A DNA stretch of 64,000 nucleotides from Candidatus Sulfotelmatobacter sp. (lineage in GTDB: Bacteria; Acidobacteriota; Terriglobia; Terriglobales; Acidobacteriaceae), in the NCBI GenBank assembly GCA_036500765.1, contig DASYBM010000008.1, positions 16,509 to 80,508 on the forward strand, read 5' to 3'. The first letter of the stretch is position 1. Each line of letters starts with the position of its first letter. Below, piece after piece: positions 51,299 to 60,396 of this stretch. The notes under the pieces were generated by a model that had not been told where the DNA came from, made no database searches, and was given only the letters and a program-made list of their open reading frames with translations. A program made the translations under genes and the position numbers.

Positions 51299-51337
51299 AC
51301 CCCATTTCCCGCGCGTCCTTTGCGCGAGAAGTGGGGA
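51299..51337. repeat. Family B palindrome at the phage-cluster edge
   Basis: GACCCCATTTCCCGCGCG and TGCGCGAGAAGTGGGG. It lies in the gap between pdhC and the last gene of the phage-derived cluster. Confidence 0.85.
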
Positions 51338-51430
51338 CTTTGATTTTGGCCGGCACCGGAGTTACCTGGCTACACCATTCTTTCGCGTTTCTTGCGAAGG
51401 GATGGGAACTCCACAGCCGAAAACCAAAAG

Positions 51431-51715
51431 TTACTGCCCCGCGACCGTCGCCTTCCCCGCATCCTTAGCCCACGCTGACGCATTCAGACACTGCACCACC
51501 CCGTCCACCACCATACTGATCCCGTTCTTGAATTTTTCCGGATCAACAATTTCGCGCGCCGCAACCGCATCCACAGTGGCGAGGGCATTCTCCAGAAACG
51601 ACATGGCGGCATTTTTTTTCTCCGACCCCGACTTGTTTCCAAACAGCCCCTCAATCCCGTTTACCAAAGCGGGTACAAAAGCAATTCCCCTCAATAACTG
51701 ATTTACAAAATCCAT
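51431..51715 (-). CDS. Small phage-cluster protein of unknown function
   Basis: This is a 94-residue protein: MDFVNQLLRGIAFVPALVNG, then EGLFGNKSGSEKKNAAMSF and DAVAAREIVDPEKFKNGISM. It is helical and amphipathic at the N-terminus. It is the last gene, by transcription, of the minus-strand phage-derived cluster. ATG 51715 has AAAGGGAAACC before it. No family was recognised; a lysis-associated or structural role is possible. Confidence 0.6.
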   Translation of the reverse strand: MDFVNQLLRGIAFVPALVNGIEGLFGNKSGSEKKNAAMSFLENALATVDAVAAREIVDPEKFKNGISMVVDGVVQCLNASAWAKDAGKATVAGQ

Positions 51716-51834
51716 GCTGGTTTCCCTTTCGCACTGAATTGAACGCAAGTCCGCTCTCCGCATCGATCTGACCCGGAGCGTTCGCTAATAACATGTCGTT
51801 GAAATTCGACGCCGCTGGAATTCCCAGCGCCAGA

Positions 51835-52302
51835 CTATTGCTTCGGAGAACTTTTCTTGCTCCCGCTGTCGCGCGCCTGAATCAGCATCTTGATCTCCGC
51901 TTGACCATCTCGCAGTTCTCCGAGTTGAACTTCAGTCCGTATCCGCGACTCGGTATTCGTCGCCGCAATCTGTTCCAATCGCACCACTCGTGCCCTTGTC
52001 GCCTCGATCTCGCTATCTTGCCGCGCGGTGCTGCGGGCTTCTTGAATCACGTAACCTGTAATAGAAAGCGCGATCGCTCCCAACGCGATCAGCGCGCGGC
52101 TGTCAAATTTAACCAGCCGCTGATCCCGCACCGCCTCGAGTTTCTGATCCCACGACTCCTCCAGACCCTCAGTCAAACCTTGCACCTCCGTCAATTTGCT
52201 GAGCACTTCAAGCTGAAAGTCCTTTGCTGTGTACTGCAGGGGCGCCGGCTTCTCGGTGCCTCCACGCTGGCGTGATCTGCTGAGTGCGCTTTCGCCATTC
52301 AT
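51835..52302 (-). CDS. Phage-cluster protein with one membrane helix and coiled coil
   Basis: This is a 155-residue protein. A polar N-terminal region with a helical stretch (QLEVLSKLTEVQGLTEGLEE) is followed by one membrane segment (ALIALGAIALSITGYVIQ). A C-terminal charged coiled coil follows (DSEIEATRARVVRLEQIAAT, ELRDGQAEIKMLI). The start overlaps the stop of the large tail gene as ATGA (52299-52302). It could be a spanin-like, holin-accessory or anchoring protein; no holin or endolysin gene accompanies it. Confidence 0.6.
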   Translation of the reverse strand: MNGESALSRSRQRGGTEKPAPLQYTAKDFQLEVLSKLTEVQGLTEGLEESWDQKLEAVRDQRLVKFDSRALIALGAIALSITGYVIQEARSTARQDSEIEATRARVVRLEQIAATNTESRIRTEVQLGELRDGQAEIKMLIQARDSGSKKSSPKQ

Positions 52303-54641
52303 AACGGATAATCCACATGCAGCGCGGCCGAATATCTCGAATATTGCGGCGGCGATGCCGAGTTATACAACCGCAGGAAATACGTCTGCGTGCGCGCCAG
52401 TCGCGCCAGATTGAAGGTCTGTGCGCTGAACCGTCCCAGCAGATTCCGGTCATTCGAAACGCCCCATCCATAATCGTGCGCGCGAACCTCCACGCCAAGT
52501 CCGCCGCTGATCGCCATTCCAACATCCACCGATACCGTCGTCGAAGTCACCTGCGTAATCTCGGCGCCCGTCAAATCAGCCAGATAGTAAGCTCCAACCT
52601 GCGTCGTCGCAAGACGCACTGGCATATCCTGCAGCGGAATGATTGTTGCGCTCGCCTGATCTTGCAGCGCAAGGGGCGCTGCCAGATCGTTCGCAAATTC
52701 GATCGTGTACATGCCTCGATCATCCGCCGGATCGACGATCTCAATGCTCACGGTTCGTACAATCGCGCCAAACACCGCGTTGCGCGAGGTAATATTCACC
52801 GCCAAACCGTCTCCCGGAAAAATATCCGCAGCTGCGCCTGGAAGAAAATCGCTCCAGATCTCGTACCTACCCATCCAGGCGAGACCCCCGGCATCATCCA
52901 GAATCGCCAAGGCCGCGTTCTCGCAATCCACCTGGGTGCGCGCGCTCGGAGCCTTAATCGCTCGCACAATCCCGCGCAGCCCGTCGTCGGTTCCGCTCTG
53001 CAGGCGCGTAACACTTGCGCTATTCTCTACTTCGGCCACCGCCCGGCCAGTTCCTCGGTAACTGGCCACGATCAGCGTGTTCAGCACCGGCACATACTGC
53101 GGATAAAAATCCAGCGACGTGGAGCTCGCAATCTCGCACTCCGCCCCATCCGAAATCGATCCAACCAACTGCGTCACATAGCTTGATGACGGCAGCGCCG
53201 TTCGCACTTCCGCCAGCGACAGGTGAGTCGCGTACGTATAAGCGATGCTGCACTGCATACTGGTCGAGTTCACCAATGCATACGTGCAGAATGCCGCCGC
53301 ATTCGCGACAACTCCGTCGTACAACACGGTCGCAGGCGCCACCAGCGTCGCCTGGTTTGCCGGATCGATATCCTGCAACTCCAGCACAAACCTAACATCC
53401 GCCGGCACCGCCGCTCCGCCCCATCCATTCCCCGCCGGATGCAGCGACGAGTGAAATGTCTCTTCCGATCGGTACACCTCCATCGAATAAATGTAGGTCG
53501 TAAGAACATACCGATGCCCCGCAGTCGTCGCGACTGCCGTCCCAGTCGGCGCGCCACCAATCAGTGCCTGTATCGTCGATCCACTTCCCGAAGGCAAGAT
53601 CTGAAAGCCCGACAGGCAGCCCGCTACTGAGATCGCCCCCGTATACAGTCCGCCTATCACTCCGGTGGAAGATGCAGAGAAGCTAACGTCTCCATGCTGC
53701 AACTCCAGCGCACCGCCGAGTTCGATTTGTTCGATGAACTCAACTGTGGTCTGTCCATCATGCCCGGTTCCACCGCTCACCTGCAGAGTCTGCGCACCCA
53801 CCGAAATCGCAGACGCCGGATCGTTCACCACCCACGTGGTGGCGTCCAGCCCCGGCCCGAGATATTCCTCGTCGATCAATGCCGGCTTGCTCTGCGCAAA
53901 CGGCGTCTGTGACAAATAGAATCGCAGGCTCAGCCCATCTCCCGCAAAATAATCCCGCACATACGCCTGCGGTTCCATTTGCCCAATCGCAGTCACGTCG
54001 TTAACCAGCATCTCCGGGCAAACCAGCGTCAGCCCCAAGGGCGAGAAATTAACGTCGCTCTCGTTGACTGCATAAGTCGCCGCGCCCACTGGAGCCAGCA
54101 GCAATGCCGCATTCATAGCGCGGTAGGCAGCACGCGCTGCCAGCGCAATCTCCGCCGCATGATACGAAAATTTCTTCTGCGGATTTACCGCATACGACGC
54201 CAGCGTATCCACATCCTGCACGGCGCTCGTATCAAACAATCCCGGCCTCAAGTCTTCCGCCAACTGCTTCAAAGCCCCACCTGCGCTCCGCTCCACAAAC
54301 GGCGCCCGATTGGGCAGCGCCTTCTGATCGAGCAGCACCTCATCACTCTCCGCAATCACGTCATAGCGATACACTGCCCCCGCTTCGCCAAATCCCAAGT
54401 ATTCAAACTGAGGCGCTTGCGTCAGATATCCCGTGAACACGAACGCCCCGCTGTTCTTGGTCAGCACTACTCGCGCCCCCACAACCGGCGTCACAAAACC
54501 AGCCGGCGTTCCCAACAAGGTGCATTTCAGCACACTCGGCTGATTGATCTTTCGCTCCATCCGAGGCGCTATCGTCCCATCGAGCGCACCCGTATAATCC
54601 ACCGCACCTGCCCCCTGCAAATTGTCTATAGTAAGTTTCAT
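52299..54641 (-). CDS. Large phage tail hub/baseplate-like protein
   Basis: This is a 780-residue protein. The N-terminal part (RKINQPSVLKCTLLGTPAGF, RVVLTKNSGAFVFTGYLTQA) resembles the beta-domain of baseplate hub or distal-tail proteins. The middle contains a jelly-roll-like region (VEFIEQIELGGALELQHGDV, VRFVLELQDIDPAN). DCENAALAILDDAGGLAWMG and LPGAAADIFPGDGLAVNITS follow. The C-terminal 100 residues look like a fibronectin-type-III domain (TSTTVSVDVGMAISGGLGVE ... NLARLARTQTYFLRLYN). Such hub-plus-FN3 proteins sit at the tail tip and contact host cells. It directly follows the tail tube gene, with no tape-measure gene between. Confidence 0.65.
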   Translation of the reverse strand: MKLTIDNLQGAGAVDYTGALDGTIAPRMERKINQPSVLKCTLLGTPAGFVTPVVGARVVLTKNSGAFVFTGYLTQAPQFEYLGFGEAGAVYRYDVIAESDEVLLDQKALPNRAPFVERSAGGALKQLAEDLRPGLFDTSAVQDVDTLASYAVNPQKKFSYHAAEIALAARAAYRAMNAALLLAPVGAATYAVNESDVNFSPLGLTLVCPEMLVNDVTAIGQMEPQAYVRDYFAGDGLSLRFYLSQTPFAQSKPALIDEEYLGPGLDATTWVVNDPASAISVGAQTLQVSGGTGHDGQTTVEFIEQIELGGALELQHGDVSFSASSTGVIGGLYTGAISVAGCLSGFQILPSGSGSTIQALIGGAPTGTAVATTAGHRYVLTTYIYSMEVYRSEETFHSSLHPAGNGWGGAAVPADVRFVLELQDIDPANQATLVAPATVLYDGVVANAAAFCTYALVNSTSMQCSIAYTYATHLSLAEVRTALPSSSYVTQLVGSISDGAECEIASSTSLDFYPQYVPVLNTLIVASYRGTGRAVAEVENSASVTRLQSGTDDGLRGIVRAIKAPSARTQVDCENAALAILDDAGGLAWMGRYEIWSDFLPGAAADIFPGDGLAVNITSRNAVFGAIVRTVSIEIVDPADDRGMYTIEFANDLAAPLALQDQASATIIPLQDMPVRLATTQVGAYYLADLTGAEITQVTSTTVSVDVGMAISGGLGVEVRAHDYGWGVSNDRNLLGRFSAQTFNLARLARTQTYFLRLYNSASPPQYSRYSAALHVDYPL

Positions 54642-54677
54642 AAAAGTCGTAGAAAGCGAAACCCAAGCACAGCAATC

Positions 54678-54722
54678 CTCAGTGCCCCTCTGTGCCCTCT
54701 GTGGTTAAGATTTTGTTCTTGA
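54678..54722. repeat. Family E repeat (ACAGAGG-type)
   Basis: CCCTCTGTGCCCTCTGTGGT then TAAGATTTTGTTC lies between the tail tube and hub genes. Similar units occur at 14161, 59429, 62834 and 63782. Confidence 0.8.
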
Positions 54723-54750
54723 ATTCCGGAAGCCGAGAGCCGGCAGCCCT

Positions 54751-55752
54751 TCAGTACGCCGCCGCCATCCCCGCCGGAAAGTAACTCCGAAAACAAAGCA
54801 CCGACTGCCCATCATTCGTATCCGTGTAAGGCAACGCCAGAAAAGAAGCCCGCAGAGCAAATGCCGAGAGCGGTTTCTGAATCACGGCGATGTCCTCTCG
54901 AAGCAACTTCCCCGCCGGCGCCTTCACGCATCCCGCGCTCAGCCGCGGATAGTAAAAGCACACCCGTCCACCCGATTCCGCTTCCCCCACAAACAGCGCC
55001 GACCACTCCTGAAAAAACGATCCGCCTTCCCGGTCCACAAACGCCACCACCACTTGCGCCGATGCTCCCACCGCCGGCACTCCACCCAGCAATGGCTGAG
55101 CCAGCACGACAGACGTTGACGTAACCTCCGCCACGCGCCCCACATTGAACGTCACCCGCCGCACATAGTTCGGATCCTGATTCACCGCCGCCGGACTGCT
55201 CACATACGCCGCCGCAATCCCCGAACCCACATAACCAATCTGCTGTTGGTAGTCGAGATCGACGGCAATCAACTCGCCGACCGAAAACGCGCTTGCCACT
55301 CCCGAACCAAAAACCAACACGCTCGCCGTCGATCCCGAAAGCACCGCCACCGCCGGCTCCGGCGTCCCACCCGACGGCTCCGGCGATGTGCTCGCCGACG
55401 CTGGCGCCAGCACATTCATATGCTCCGACCCGCCTGCCAACGCCATTTGCAGCTTTCCCCACTGCCGAAAATCAAACTCGACTCGCGCCTCGAGCGGTCC
55501 CCGAAATTGCGCCGCCGGCAGCGTCCGCGCTCCCGATCGCACAACGTCGGTCGGCGTGTCGTACCAGCGCTCGAAGTTCTCCACCCATCCCAAATCCAAC
55601 CACGGAGCCGGAGGTGAGTCGAGCAGAAACGCCGCATTCTGCCCCGGATCGAAAATCGTCGGCGTTTCCGTCACTCGGTTCACCGGCGCGAAGTAAGCCC
55701 GCATTTGCCGGATCACCGGAACCATTGCCGCGCGCAACGGAGAAGTGCTCAT
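54751..55752 (-). CDS. Probable phage major tail (tube) protein
   Basis: This is a 333-residue protein: MSTSPLRAAMVPVIRQMRAY, PAPWLDLGWVENFERWYDTP, ARVEFDFRQWGKLQMALAGG and VRRVTFNVGRVAEVTSTSVV, with a late FFQEWSALFVGEAESGGRVC. The alternation of strands and its position between the tail terminator and the hub gene are typical of tail tube proteins. The Ser/Pro-rich central stretch (SASTSPEPSGGTPEPAVAVL) may be an inserted surface domain. The start overlaps the preceding stop as ATGA (55749-55752). No homologue could be confirmed. Confidence 0.6.
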   Translation of the reverse strand: MSTSPLRAAMVPVIRQMRAYFAPVNRVTETPTIFDPGQNAAFLLDSPPAPWLDLGWVENFERWYDTPTDVVRSGARTLPAAQFRGPLEARVEFDFRQWGKLQMALAGGSEHMNVLAPASASTSPEPSGGTPEPAVAVLSGSTASVLVFGSGVASAFSVGELIAVDLDYQQQIGYVGSGIAAAYVSSPAAVNQDPNYVRRVTFNVGRVAEVTSTSVVLAQPLLGGVPAVGASAQVVVAFVDREGGSFFQEWSALFVGEAESGGRVCFYYPRLSAGCVKAPAGKLLREDIAVIQKPLSAFALRASFLALPYTDTNDGQSVLCFRSYFPAGMAAAY

Positions 55753-56318
55753 AACAAAATCACCTCCGAGTAGAAGTACATCGTCAGCCGCGCCTTGCGT
55801 TCGACTCGCGCGTCCTGCTGCGTTTCAGCCTCGTCCGTCACTCCGCTCTTCGCGCGCTCCGGAAACGAAATGCGGCCCCAGAACAGCCCCGTGCCCTTCC
55901 CTTCCGAAAAAGACGGCTGCCCCCAAAACACGGTCGTCCCCAAATCTGCGCTCGGCGATTGCGTATAGTCTCGCTTCTCCGTATTCGGGGGCTGGCAAAT
56001 CCCGAGCAGTTCATCATCCAGTTCCGCCAGCAACCTTCCGCGGTCTACCATGCTTTGCACCGAACCCAACGTGTAATACGAAATCACTACGTTCAGGCTC
56101 ATCAGCGCCCCATTCCCGGCGTGTCCCTCGATCACATCCGCCGCGCCCCATTCGATATAAAACGCATTCGGCGACGGTTCCGCCGACGACGGCACCTGAT
56201 TCTCCACCACCACCACCGCCGGAATCGTCGCCCCATTGATCGTGATCGTCCGCGCCGGATTCAACGCCGCCAGCCGCTGCTGCAGCGCCAGAAAAAAACT
56301 ATCCTTAGCAAATTGCAT
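55749..56318 (-). CDS. Probable phage tail terminator/completion protein
   Basis: This is a 189-residue protein: MQFAKDSFFLALQQRLAALN, VVVENQVPSSAEPSPNAFYI, MSLNVVISYYTLGSVQSMVD and RGRLLAELDDELLGICQPPN, ending VERKARLTMYFYSEVILL. The size, start-helix and position match minor tail or terminator proteins of siphovirus-type clusters. The late segment (FWGQPSFSEGKGTGLFWGRI) looks like a duplicated strand pair. It is coupled to the tail tube gene. Confidence 0.6.
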   Translation of the reverse strand: MQFAKDSFFLALQQRLAALNPARTITINGATIPAVVVVENQVPSSAEPSPNAFYIEWGAADVIEGHAGNGALMSLNVVISYYTLGSVQSMVDRGRLLAELDDELLGICQPPNTEKRDYTQSPSADLGTTVFWGQPSFSEGKGTGLFWGRISFPERAKSGVTDEAETQQDARVERKARLTMYFYSEVILL

Positions 56319-56324
56319 TTCACC

Positions 56325-56474
56325 CAGCTTCTAGCTACTAGCTTCTAGCTACTAGCTCAATGTGTGTTATTCGTTGGACCCTTCAGGAACCTGTCGCGAC
56401 CACATCGCAGCCTTGGTTTCACAAGAGGAATGTGTTCGCAGATAAAAAAGCTAGCAGCTAGGAGCTAGAAGCTG
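56325..56474. repeat. Inverted array of AGCTTCTAGCTACT words (family D)
   Basis: The left arm (56325-56358) and right arm GCTAGCAGCTAGGAGCTAGA... (56450-56474) are complementary imperfect repeats flanking about 90 bases. They occupy the gap between two phage-cluster genes. Confidence 0.85.
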
Positions 56475-56480
56475 CTCTTC

Positions 56481-56888
56481 TCACTCCACCGCCGTCACCA
56501 CATAGAAGTAAGCTGTGCCCGCGAAATTCTCCGGCACCACGGTTTCGATGTGAAACAAATCCGACCCGTACATCAGCCCCAGCACAGCGTCAAACAACTC
56601 CTCAGCCGTTCCCAACCCTAGCGCGGGAAGCTGATCTACAATCACCGACGCCGACAACGTGAACTCAATCCGCCGCCGCGGCCCAAGATTTCCCGTCTCC
56701 AATGCTCGCGTCACCACCGGGGAAATCAATACCTGCTGCACTCCCGGATCCACCAGCCCCAATTGCCCCGCCGCGTCGGCAGCGCTCGCTGTCGCCGGCA
56801 ACAACAAACTCACGGTGTCGCCGCCCAACGCTTTCAACAATGCATCCGCAGCCCGCACCAGTGCCGACCCACAAATTCCGCCCCCCAT
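56481..56888 (-). CDS. Phage-cluster structural protein of unknown function
   Basis: This is a 135-residue protein: MGGGICGSALVRAADALLKA, then LVDPGVQQVLISPVVTRALE, RRRIEFTLSASVIVDQLPAL and HIETVVPENFAGTAYFYVVT. It lies between the head-tail connector and the tail terminator, where head-closure or neck proteins are usually encoded. GGAGGAAGCC precedes ATG 56888. No family recognised. Confidence 0.6.
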   Translation of the reverse strand: MGGGICGSALVRAADALLKALGGDTVSLLLPATASAADAAGQLGLVDPGVQQVLISPVVTRALETGNLGPRRRIEFTLSASVIVDQLPALGLGTAEELFDAVLGLMYGSDLFHIETVVPENFAGTAYFYVVTAVE

Positions 56889-56944
56889 GGCTTCCTCCCT
56901 CGTTGTGTGGCGCGGGCACTCCTGCCCGCGAGAACTCACGACCT

Positions 56945-57571
56945 TTACAACCCCTTAAACGCCACGTACGGCTCCAACAAACTGCGGACCATATCGTCCA
57001 TCAGCGTGTCCCCGAAATAATCCAGCCGCACCCGATCGATCTGCCCCGATTTCACATTCAATGCCGGCGTCACCTGCGCGTTCTTCACAATCTGCGCGCA
57101 CGCCACTTTCACTCCGGTCGGAATCGTCGACAGCCCCGCGTTGTAAACCACATCGATCTCGTTGAAAAACAATCCCAGCGCATTCACCGGGAACGTCAAC
57201 TCTCCGGCGTCCGACCAAATGTCGATGGTCGTCGGATCGATCGTTGTCCACATTCCTGGCAACGCGAACACCAGCGCGAACTCCAGGCTGACATCCGGAT
57301 AGGGCCACTCCCCTCGCCGCGGAATCCCGTAGCGTCCTTGCAGCGTAACGATCGGCGTTGTGAGTGGCGCCACCGTCACCATCGGCAGATAGCTAACCCG
57401 TACCGTATTCAACTCCGGCGGCATCTTCAGTCGCTCTTCATACTGATTCACTCCCAGCGTCGCCCGCCGGCAATGCGCGTCGATAATCGCCGACGCCGCC
57501 TGCACCCACGATGGGTCCGTCGCCGCATCCAGCCCGTACGCCAAATATTCCGTAGTATCCAAATAGTTCAT
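56945..57571 (-). CDS. Probable phage head-tail connector protein
   Basis: This is a 208-residue protein: MNYLDTTEYLAYGLDAATDP, WVQAASAIIDAHCRRATLGV, LGLFFNEIDVVYNAGLSTIP and ACAQIVKNAQVTPALNVKSG, ending MDDMVRSLLEPYVAFKGL. The pattern of an N-terminal helix pair, a beta middle (RVSYLPMVTVAPLTTPIVTL) and a closing helix is typical of gp6/YqbG-type head-tail connectors. It is located immediately after the capsid gene in transcription order. Confidence 0.7.
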   Translation of the reverse strand: MNYLDTTEYLAYGLDAATDPSWVQAASAIIDAHCRRATLGVNQYEERLKMPPELNTVRVSYLPMVTVAPLTTPIVTLQGRYGIPRRGEWPYPDVSLEFALVFALPGMWTTIDPTTIDIWSDAGELTFPVNALGLFFNEIDVVYNAGLSTIPTGVKVACAQIVKNAQVTPALNVKSGQIDRVRLDYFGDTLMDDMVRSLLEPYVAFKGL

Positions 57572-57593
57572 GCGACCTCTCTGCGAAAAAAAT

Positions 57594-57694
57594 GTCGCTG
57601 GTCGTTAGTCGATAGTCGTTAGCAAACCCCACCGATCCCTCAATCCGTGCCGCGGGTACTTCGGGCTAACGACAAACGACCAACGACCAACGAC
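57594..57694. repeat. Inverted array of GGTCGTT heptamers (family D)
   Basis: The left arm GTCGCTGGTCGTTAGTCGAT... (57594-57623) and right arm GCTAACGACAAACGACCAAC... (57665-57694) are complementary. CACTGACCACTGG words follow to 57730. It fills the gap between the capsid and connector genes. Confidence 0.88.
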
Positions 57695-57728
57695 TCGTTT
57701 ACTGGCCACTGACCACTGGTCACTGACC

Positions 57729-58700
57729 CTAGTTATGCACCTTCACTTCGTAGTGCGCGAAATTCGCCCCCTTCACCACCGGAGCCCCAAACTTCACGAC
57801 AACCTGCTGTTGCGTCAACGCGCCCGGCAGCCCGAGCTTGAACACTCGCGGATTCGGATCGGTCAGCCAGTGATACTCGATCAGATCCTCGGTCACGATG
57901 TAAGCCGGCAGCACCGCATTTCCCGATCCCAGCGTTCCCGTGTATCCCAGAGCCCATTCCGGAATCAGCGGCAACTCACCCGCCTGCGTCGTCAGCGCCT
58001 TCACTCGGAATCCGCCCGTGATCTCCATCGTGTTCAGGACCACGTTGAACTCCGCCTTCATCTCCTGATCGATCAGATCGAGCAGCATCGGATTGGCATA
58101 AATCGCCGTCGGCCGCACTTGATACGACGAGTTCGAAACCATCTGTGCGATCGTGGTCTTGAACCCGTTCACGATGCTCGCCCCCGCCGCAATCGAGACC
58201 GTGTTCCCGCCTGCTTCGATCTGCCCGATTGCGCCGAAATACTGCGGCGTCGTCGGCACGCTCAGCGATGTGTCCGTACCGTTCCACAGCGCGACGTCGT
58301 GCGTACGCAACAGCCCATCCACCGCATCCGCCAGGTCTTTGGCCTGCAAGTAAGCGAACTGGCTCTGCTGCGCCGTCACTTCCAGATCGAACAGGTTGTA
58401 GTTGATCTGCGACACCAGCGCCTTCAGCGGCACCGCCAGCTCAATGCGCGTCGGCGATGTGACCACCGGAGCAATATTCCGCGGATCCATAAATCCCTGC
58501 GCCGCCGTCGGAGACGCAATGGCCGTCTCCTCAAAAAACCGCGACGGATGCCCCGTAGCCGGCACCTGTTTGATCCTCTGTCCGAAAATTCCCCGCCGCC
58601 GCACGATGTCGAAAATTTCCGTCTGATACCGCTCCACTTCAACCGCGCCGGGCCCAATGTAGTCCGCCGCCGCCATCAAATCCACAAATCGTCCGTTCAT
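57729..58700 (-). CDS. Phage major capsid protein (HK97-type fold likely)
   Basis: This is a 323-residue protein: MNGRFVDLMAAADYIGPGAV, then QTEIFDIVRRRGIFGQRIKQ, RIELAVPLKALVSQINYNLF and VRPTAIYANPMLLDLIDQEM (a typical capsid P-domain helix). It ends with GSGNAVLPAYIVTEDLIEYH and VVVKFGAPVVKGANFAHYEV. AGGAGATGAC precedes the ATG, as expected for a highly made protein. It follows the coiled-coil and protease genes as in classical head modules. The exact fold needs structure prediction, but the position and the sequence style make it the best capsid candidate. Confidence 0.75.
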   Translation of the reverse strand: MNGRFVDLMAAADYIGPGAVEVERYQTEIFDIVRRRGIFGQRIKQVPATGHPSRFFEETAIASPTAAQGFMDPRNIAPVVTSPTRIELAVPLKALVSQINYNLFDLEVTAQQSQFAYLQAKDLADAVDGLLRTHDVALWNGTDTSLSVPTTPQYFGAIGQIEAGGNTVSIAAGASIVNGFKTTIAQMVSNSSYQVRPTAIYANPMLLDLIDQEMKAEFNVVLNTMEITGGFRVKALTTQAGELPLIPEWALGYTGTLGSGNAVLPAYIVTEDLIEYHWLTDPNPRVFKLGLPGALTQQQVVVKFGAPVVKGANFAHYEVKVHN

Positions 58701-58982
58701 GTCATCTCCTAAGTGTGATTTTTATTTCCGTACCTTAAAACCTCTGTCATCCTGGGCAGTCGAAGGACCCCCTCTCACTCAAGCAGCACTCACGGTCCCC
58801 GCAAGGAGTTCTCTCAACGAAACCGGGTGCCCCATTTCTCGCGCGTCCTTTGCGCCGAGAAGTGCGGATGTTCTTCAGCCTGGCTCCCCAAATGCCCAGC
58901 CCCGGAAGACCCACAGAAAAACAAAAGGCACGACCAGTGTCGTGCCCACCCCAAGAGCCGGAAGCCGAGAGCCCGAAGCCCG
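58701..58982. other. Repeat-rich gap between scaffold and capsid genes
   Basis: It contains a family C fragment (58745-58770, CATCCTGGGCAGTCGAAGGA), a family B palindrome (58830-58865) and GGAAGCCGAGAGCC words near 58960-58980. No gene was recognised. Confidence 0.7.
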
Positions 58983-59420
58983 CTACTCGATCATCCCCGC
59001 CCGCGCCAATTCCGCCTTCACCGCAATCCGCTGCTCCAAACTCAAACTCTGCAGCGTCTTGTCCAACACGCCCTTGTCGATCTTCTCGCCGAACTCCGCC
59101 TCATTCTTCGCCAGAATCGCCGACACCATCGGAGGCAAAGTCTTCCGCGCCATCCGCGATGCCTGCGCCCTCAAATCCGAATTCGATTTCTCCAACTCGG
59201 CCACACGATCCTGCAACTGCCGCGTCGCATCGTTCCGCTCGGATTCGTGCCCCGGTTCATACGACCCGCGCTCATCCACCGCCGCCACGATCTGGTCCAC
59301 TTTCGCGTTCAACGCATCCTGCTGCGAATCCAGCCGCCCCAACACGCGATCCAACGATTCAGCCGCACTCGCCAGCCGCTCCGCCGTCGCCATCAACTGC
59401 TGCGCCATCTCTTCATTCAT
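58983..59420 (-). CDS. Coiled-coil protein, scaffold-like
   Basis: This is a 145-residue protein that is almost wholly helical and charged: MNEEMAQQLMATAERLASAA, RLDSQQDALNAKVDQIVAAV, RQLQDRVAELEKSNSDLRAQ, and a C-terminal LEQRIAVKAELARAGMIE. Small acidic coiled-coil proteins encoded between protease and capsid genes usually act as assembly scaffolds. GAAGGA precedes the ATG, directly after a family E repeat. Confidence 0.65.
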   Translation of the reverse strand: MNEEMAQQLMATAERLASAAESLDRVLGRLDSQQDALNAKVDQIVAAVDERGSYEPGHESERNDATRQLQDRVAELEKSNSDLRAQASRMARKTLPPMVSAILAKNEAEFGEKIDKGVLDKTLQSLSLEQRIAVKAELARAGMIE

Positions 59421-59428
59421 ATTTTCCT

Positions 59429-59470
59429 TCTCCTCTGTGATCCTCTGTGCCCTCTGTGGTTAACAATTTG
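59429..59470. repeat. Family E repeat (ACAGAGG-type)
   Basis: CTCTGTGATCCTCTGTGCCC then TCTGTGGTTAACAATTTG. On the minus strand it ends just before the ribosome site of the scaffold-like gene. Confidence 0.8.
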
Positions 59471-59484
59471 TTCAGCCGGCACGA

Positions 59485-60198
59485 CTACGAATTTTCCAGT
59501 TCAATCCACGTATCCTGATAAGCCGCCTTGTCCTTCCGCAAAATCGCCGCCCCCGTAAAAGTCACCTTCGTCAAAATCCACACGCGCGATCGGTTATCGA
59601 GCAGACTTACGTCAGCCACCTCATACGACATTCCGAGAGGCCCCGCCCCCCCAGCCGCAACCAGAGATTCAGGCCCAGGCTCACTCGAATCCGCGCGGAT
59701 CGAAGTAGTCAGCCCCCGCAACCGATCCACCGCCGCCGCCAACGACGCCCTCAAATTCGCCCGATCGGTCCAACGATGCTCCCTCGTCGTTTCCGCCACC
59801 GCCTGCATCCCCCTCCCCTGGCTCGTTCTCGGCAAGCTCCCAACCCGCCGCCCAGATTTCCCAATCTCCTCCACGATTTCGGGAAAATCTTTCGCGTAGA
59901 GAAATCCCCCTACCTCCAGATTCCTCCCCACAACGTCCGCGCTTGTGATCACTCCCACTTTCCGTCGCACATCATGTCGGTCAAACGACGGGGCATAATC
60001 CAGCGCCATCCCCAGCAGCGACGGCAATGCCGCCTCCGCCGCAGCTCTCGTGAGCACCACCCGACGCCCCTTCGACCCCGACGGCGCCCTCTGCGAGGGC
60101 ACATCCACCACCGTCAACACTCCCCGAAACCCCGCCCGGTTCGGATGCCCCTCCACCCTTGGCATCACCACCGCCATACTCTCCAATGCAATCGTCAT
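59485..60198 (-). CDS. Probable prohead maturation protease
   Basis: This is a 237-residue protein. The N-terminus is MTIALESMAVVMPRVEG. GFRGVLTVVDVPSQRAPSGS, then ALPSLLGMALDYAPSFDRHD, VGVITSADVVGRNLEVGGFL and the C-terminal SYEVADVSLLDNRSRVWILT follow. The mix of strands around a SFDRHD segment (His/Asp) and a late SYEVADVSLLD block resembles capsid-maturation protease families. The position between portal and capsid genes fits. The catalytic Ser/His assignment is uncertain. A GTG pair two codons upstream could be the start instead of ATG 60198. Confidence 0.6.
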   Translation of the reverse strand: MTIALESMAVVMPRVEGHPNRAGFRGVLTVVDVPSQRAPSGSKGRRVVLTRAAAEAALPSLLGMALDYAPSFDRHDVRRKVGVITSADVVGRNLEVGGFLYAKDFPEIVEEIGKSGRRVGSLPRTSQGRGMQAVAETTREHRWTDRANLRASLAAAVDRLRGLTTSIRADSSEPGPESLVAAGGAGPLGMSYEVADVSLLDNRSRVWILTKVTFTGAAILRKDKAAYQDTWIELENS

Positions 60199-60239
60199 CA
60201 CCACCCCACTTCCATTGCTTAGAAAATTGTTCGTTGCTT

Positions 60240-60301
60240 GTCATCCTGGGCGAAGAAGTTGTCTCGCATGTGCGAGACAACTTCGCAGTCGAAGGACCCT
60301 G
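60240..60301. repeat. Family C element with variable palindromic core
   Basis: GTCATCCTGGGCGA then a palindrome GAAGTTGTCTCGCA, TGT, GCGAGACAACTTC, then GCAGTCGAAGGACCCTGCT. The frame sequences match those at 44535 and 61737, but the palindrome is different. Confidence 0.9.
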
Positions 60302-60396
60302 CTATCCCTTATTCAAACGATGCAGCCGCAGGGAGCTCTCTTGTGTTATCCATAGCCCGTACGACCGGAAGCCGGAAGCCGAGCGCCGGAAGCCGC

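Noticed and set aside
57735..58712. Arg-rich plus-strand frame opposite the capsid gene
   Set aside because: Arg/His-rich composition without domains is typical of antisense frames in GC-rich DNA; the capsid gene has a strong ribosome site.
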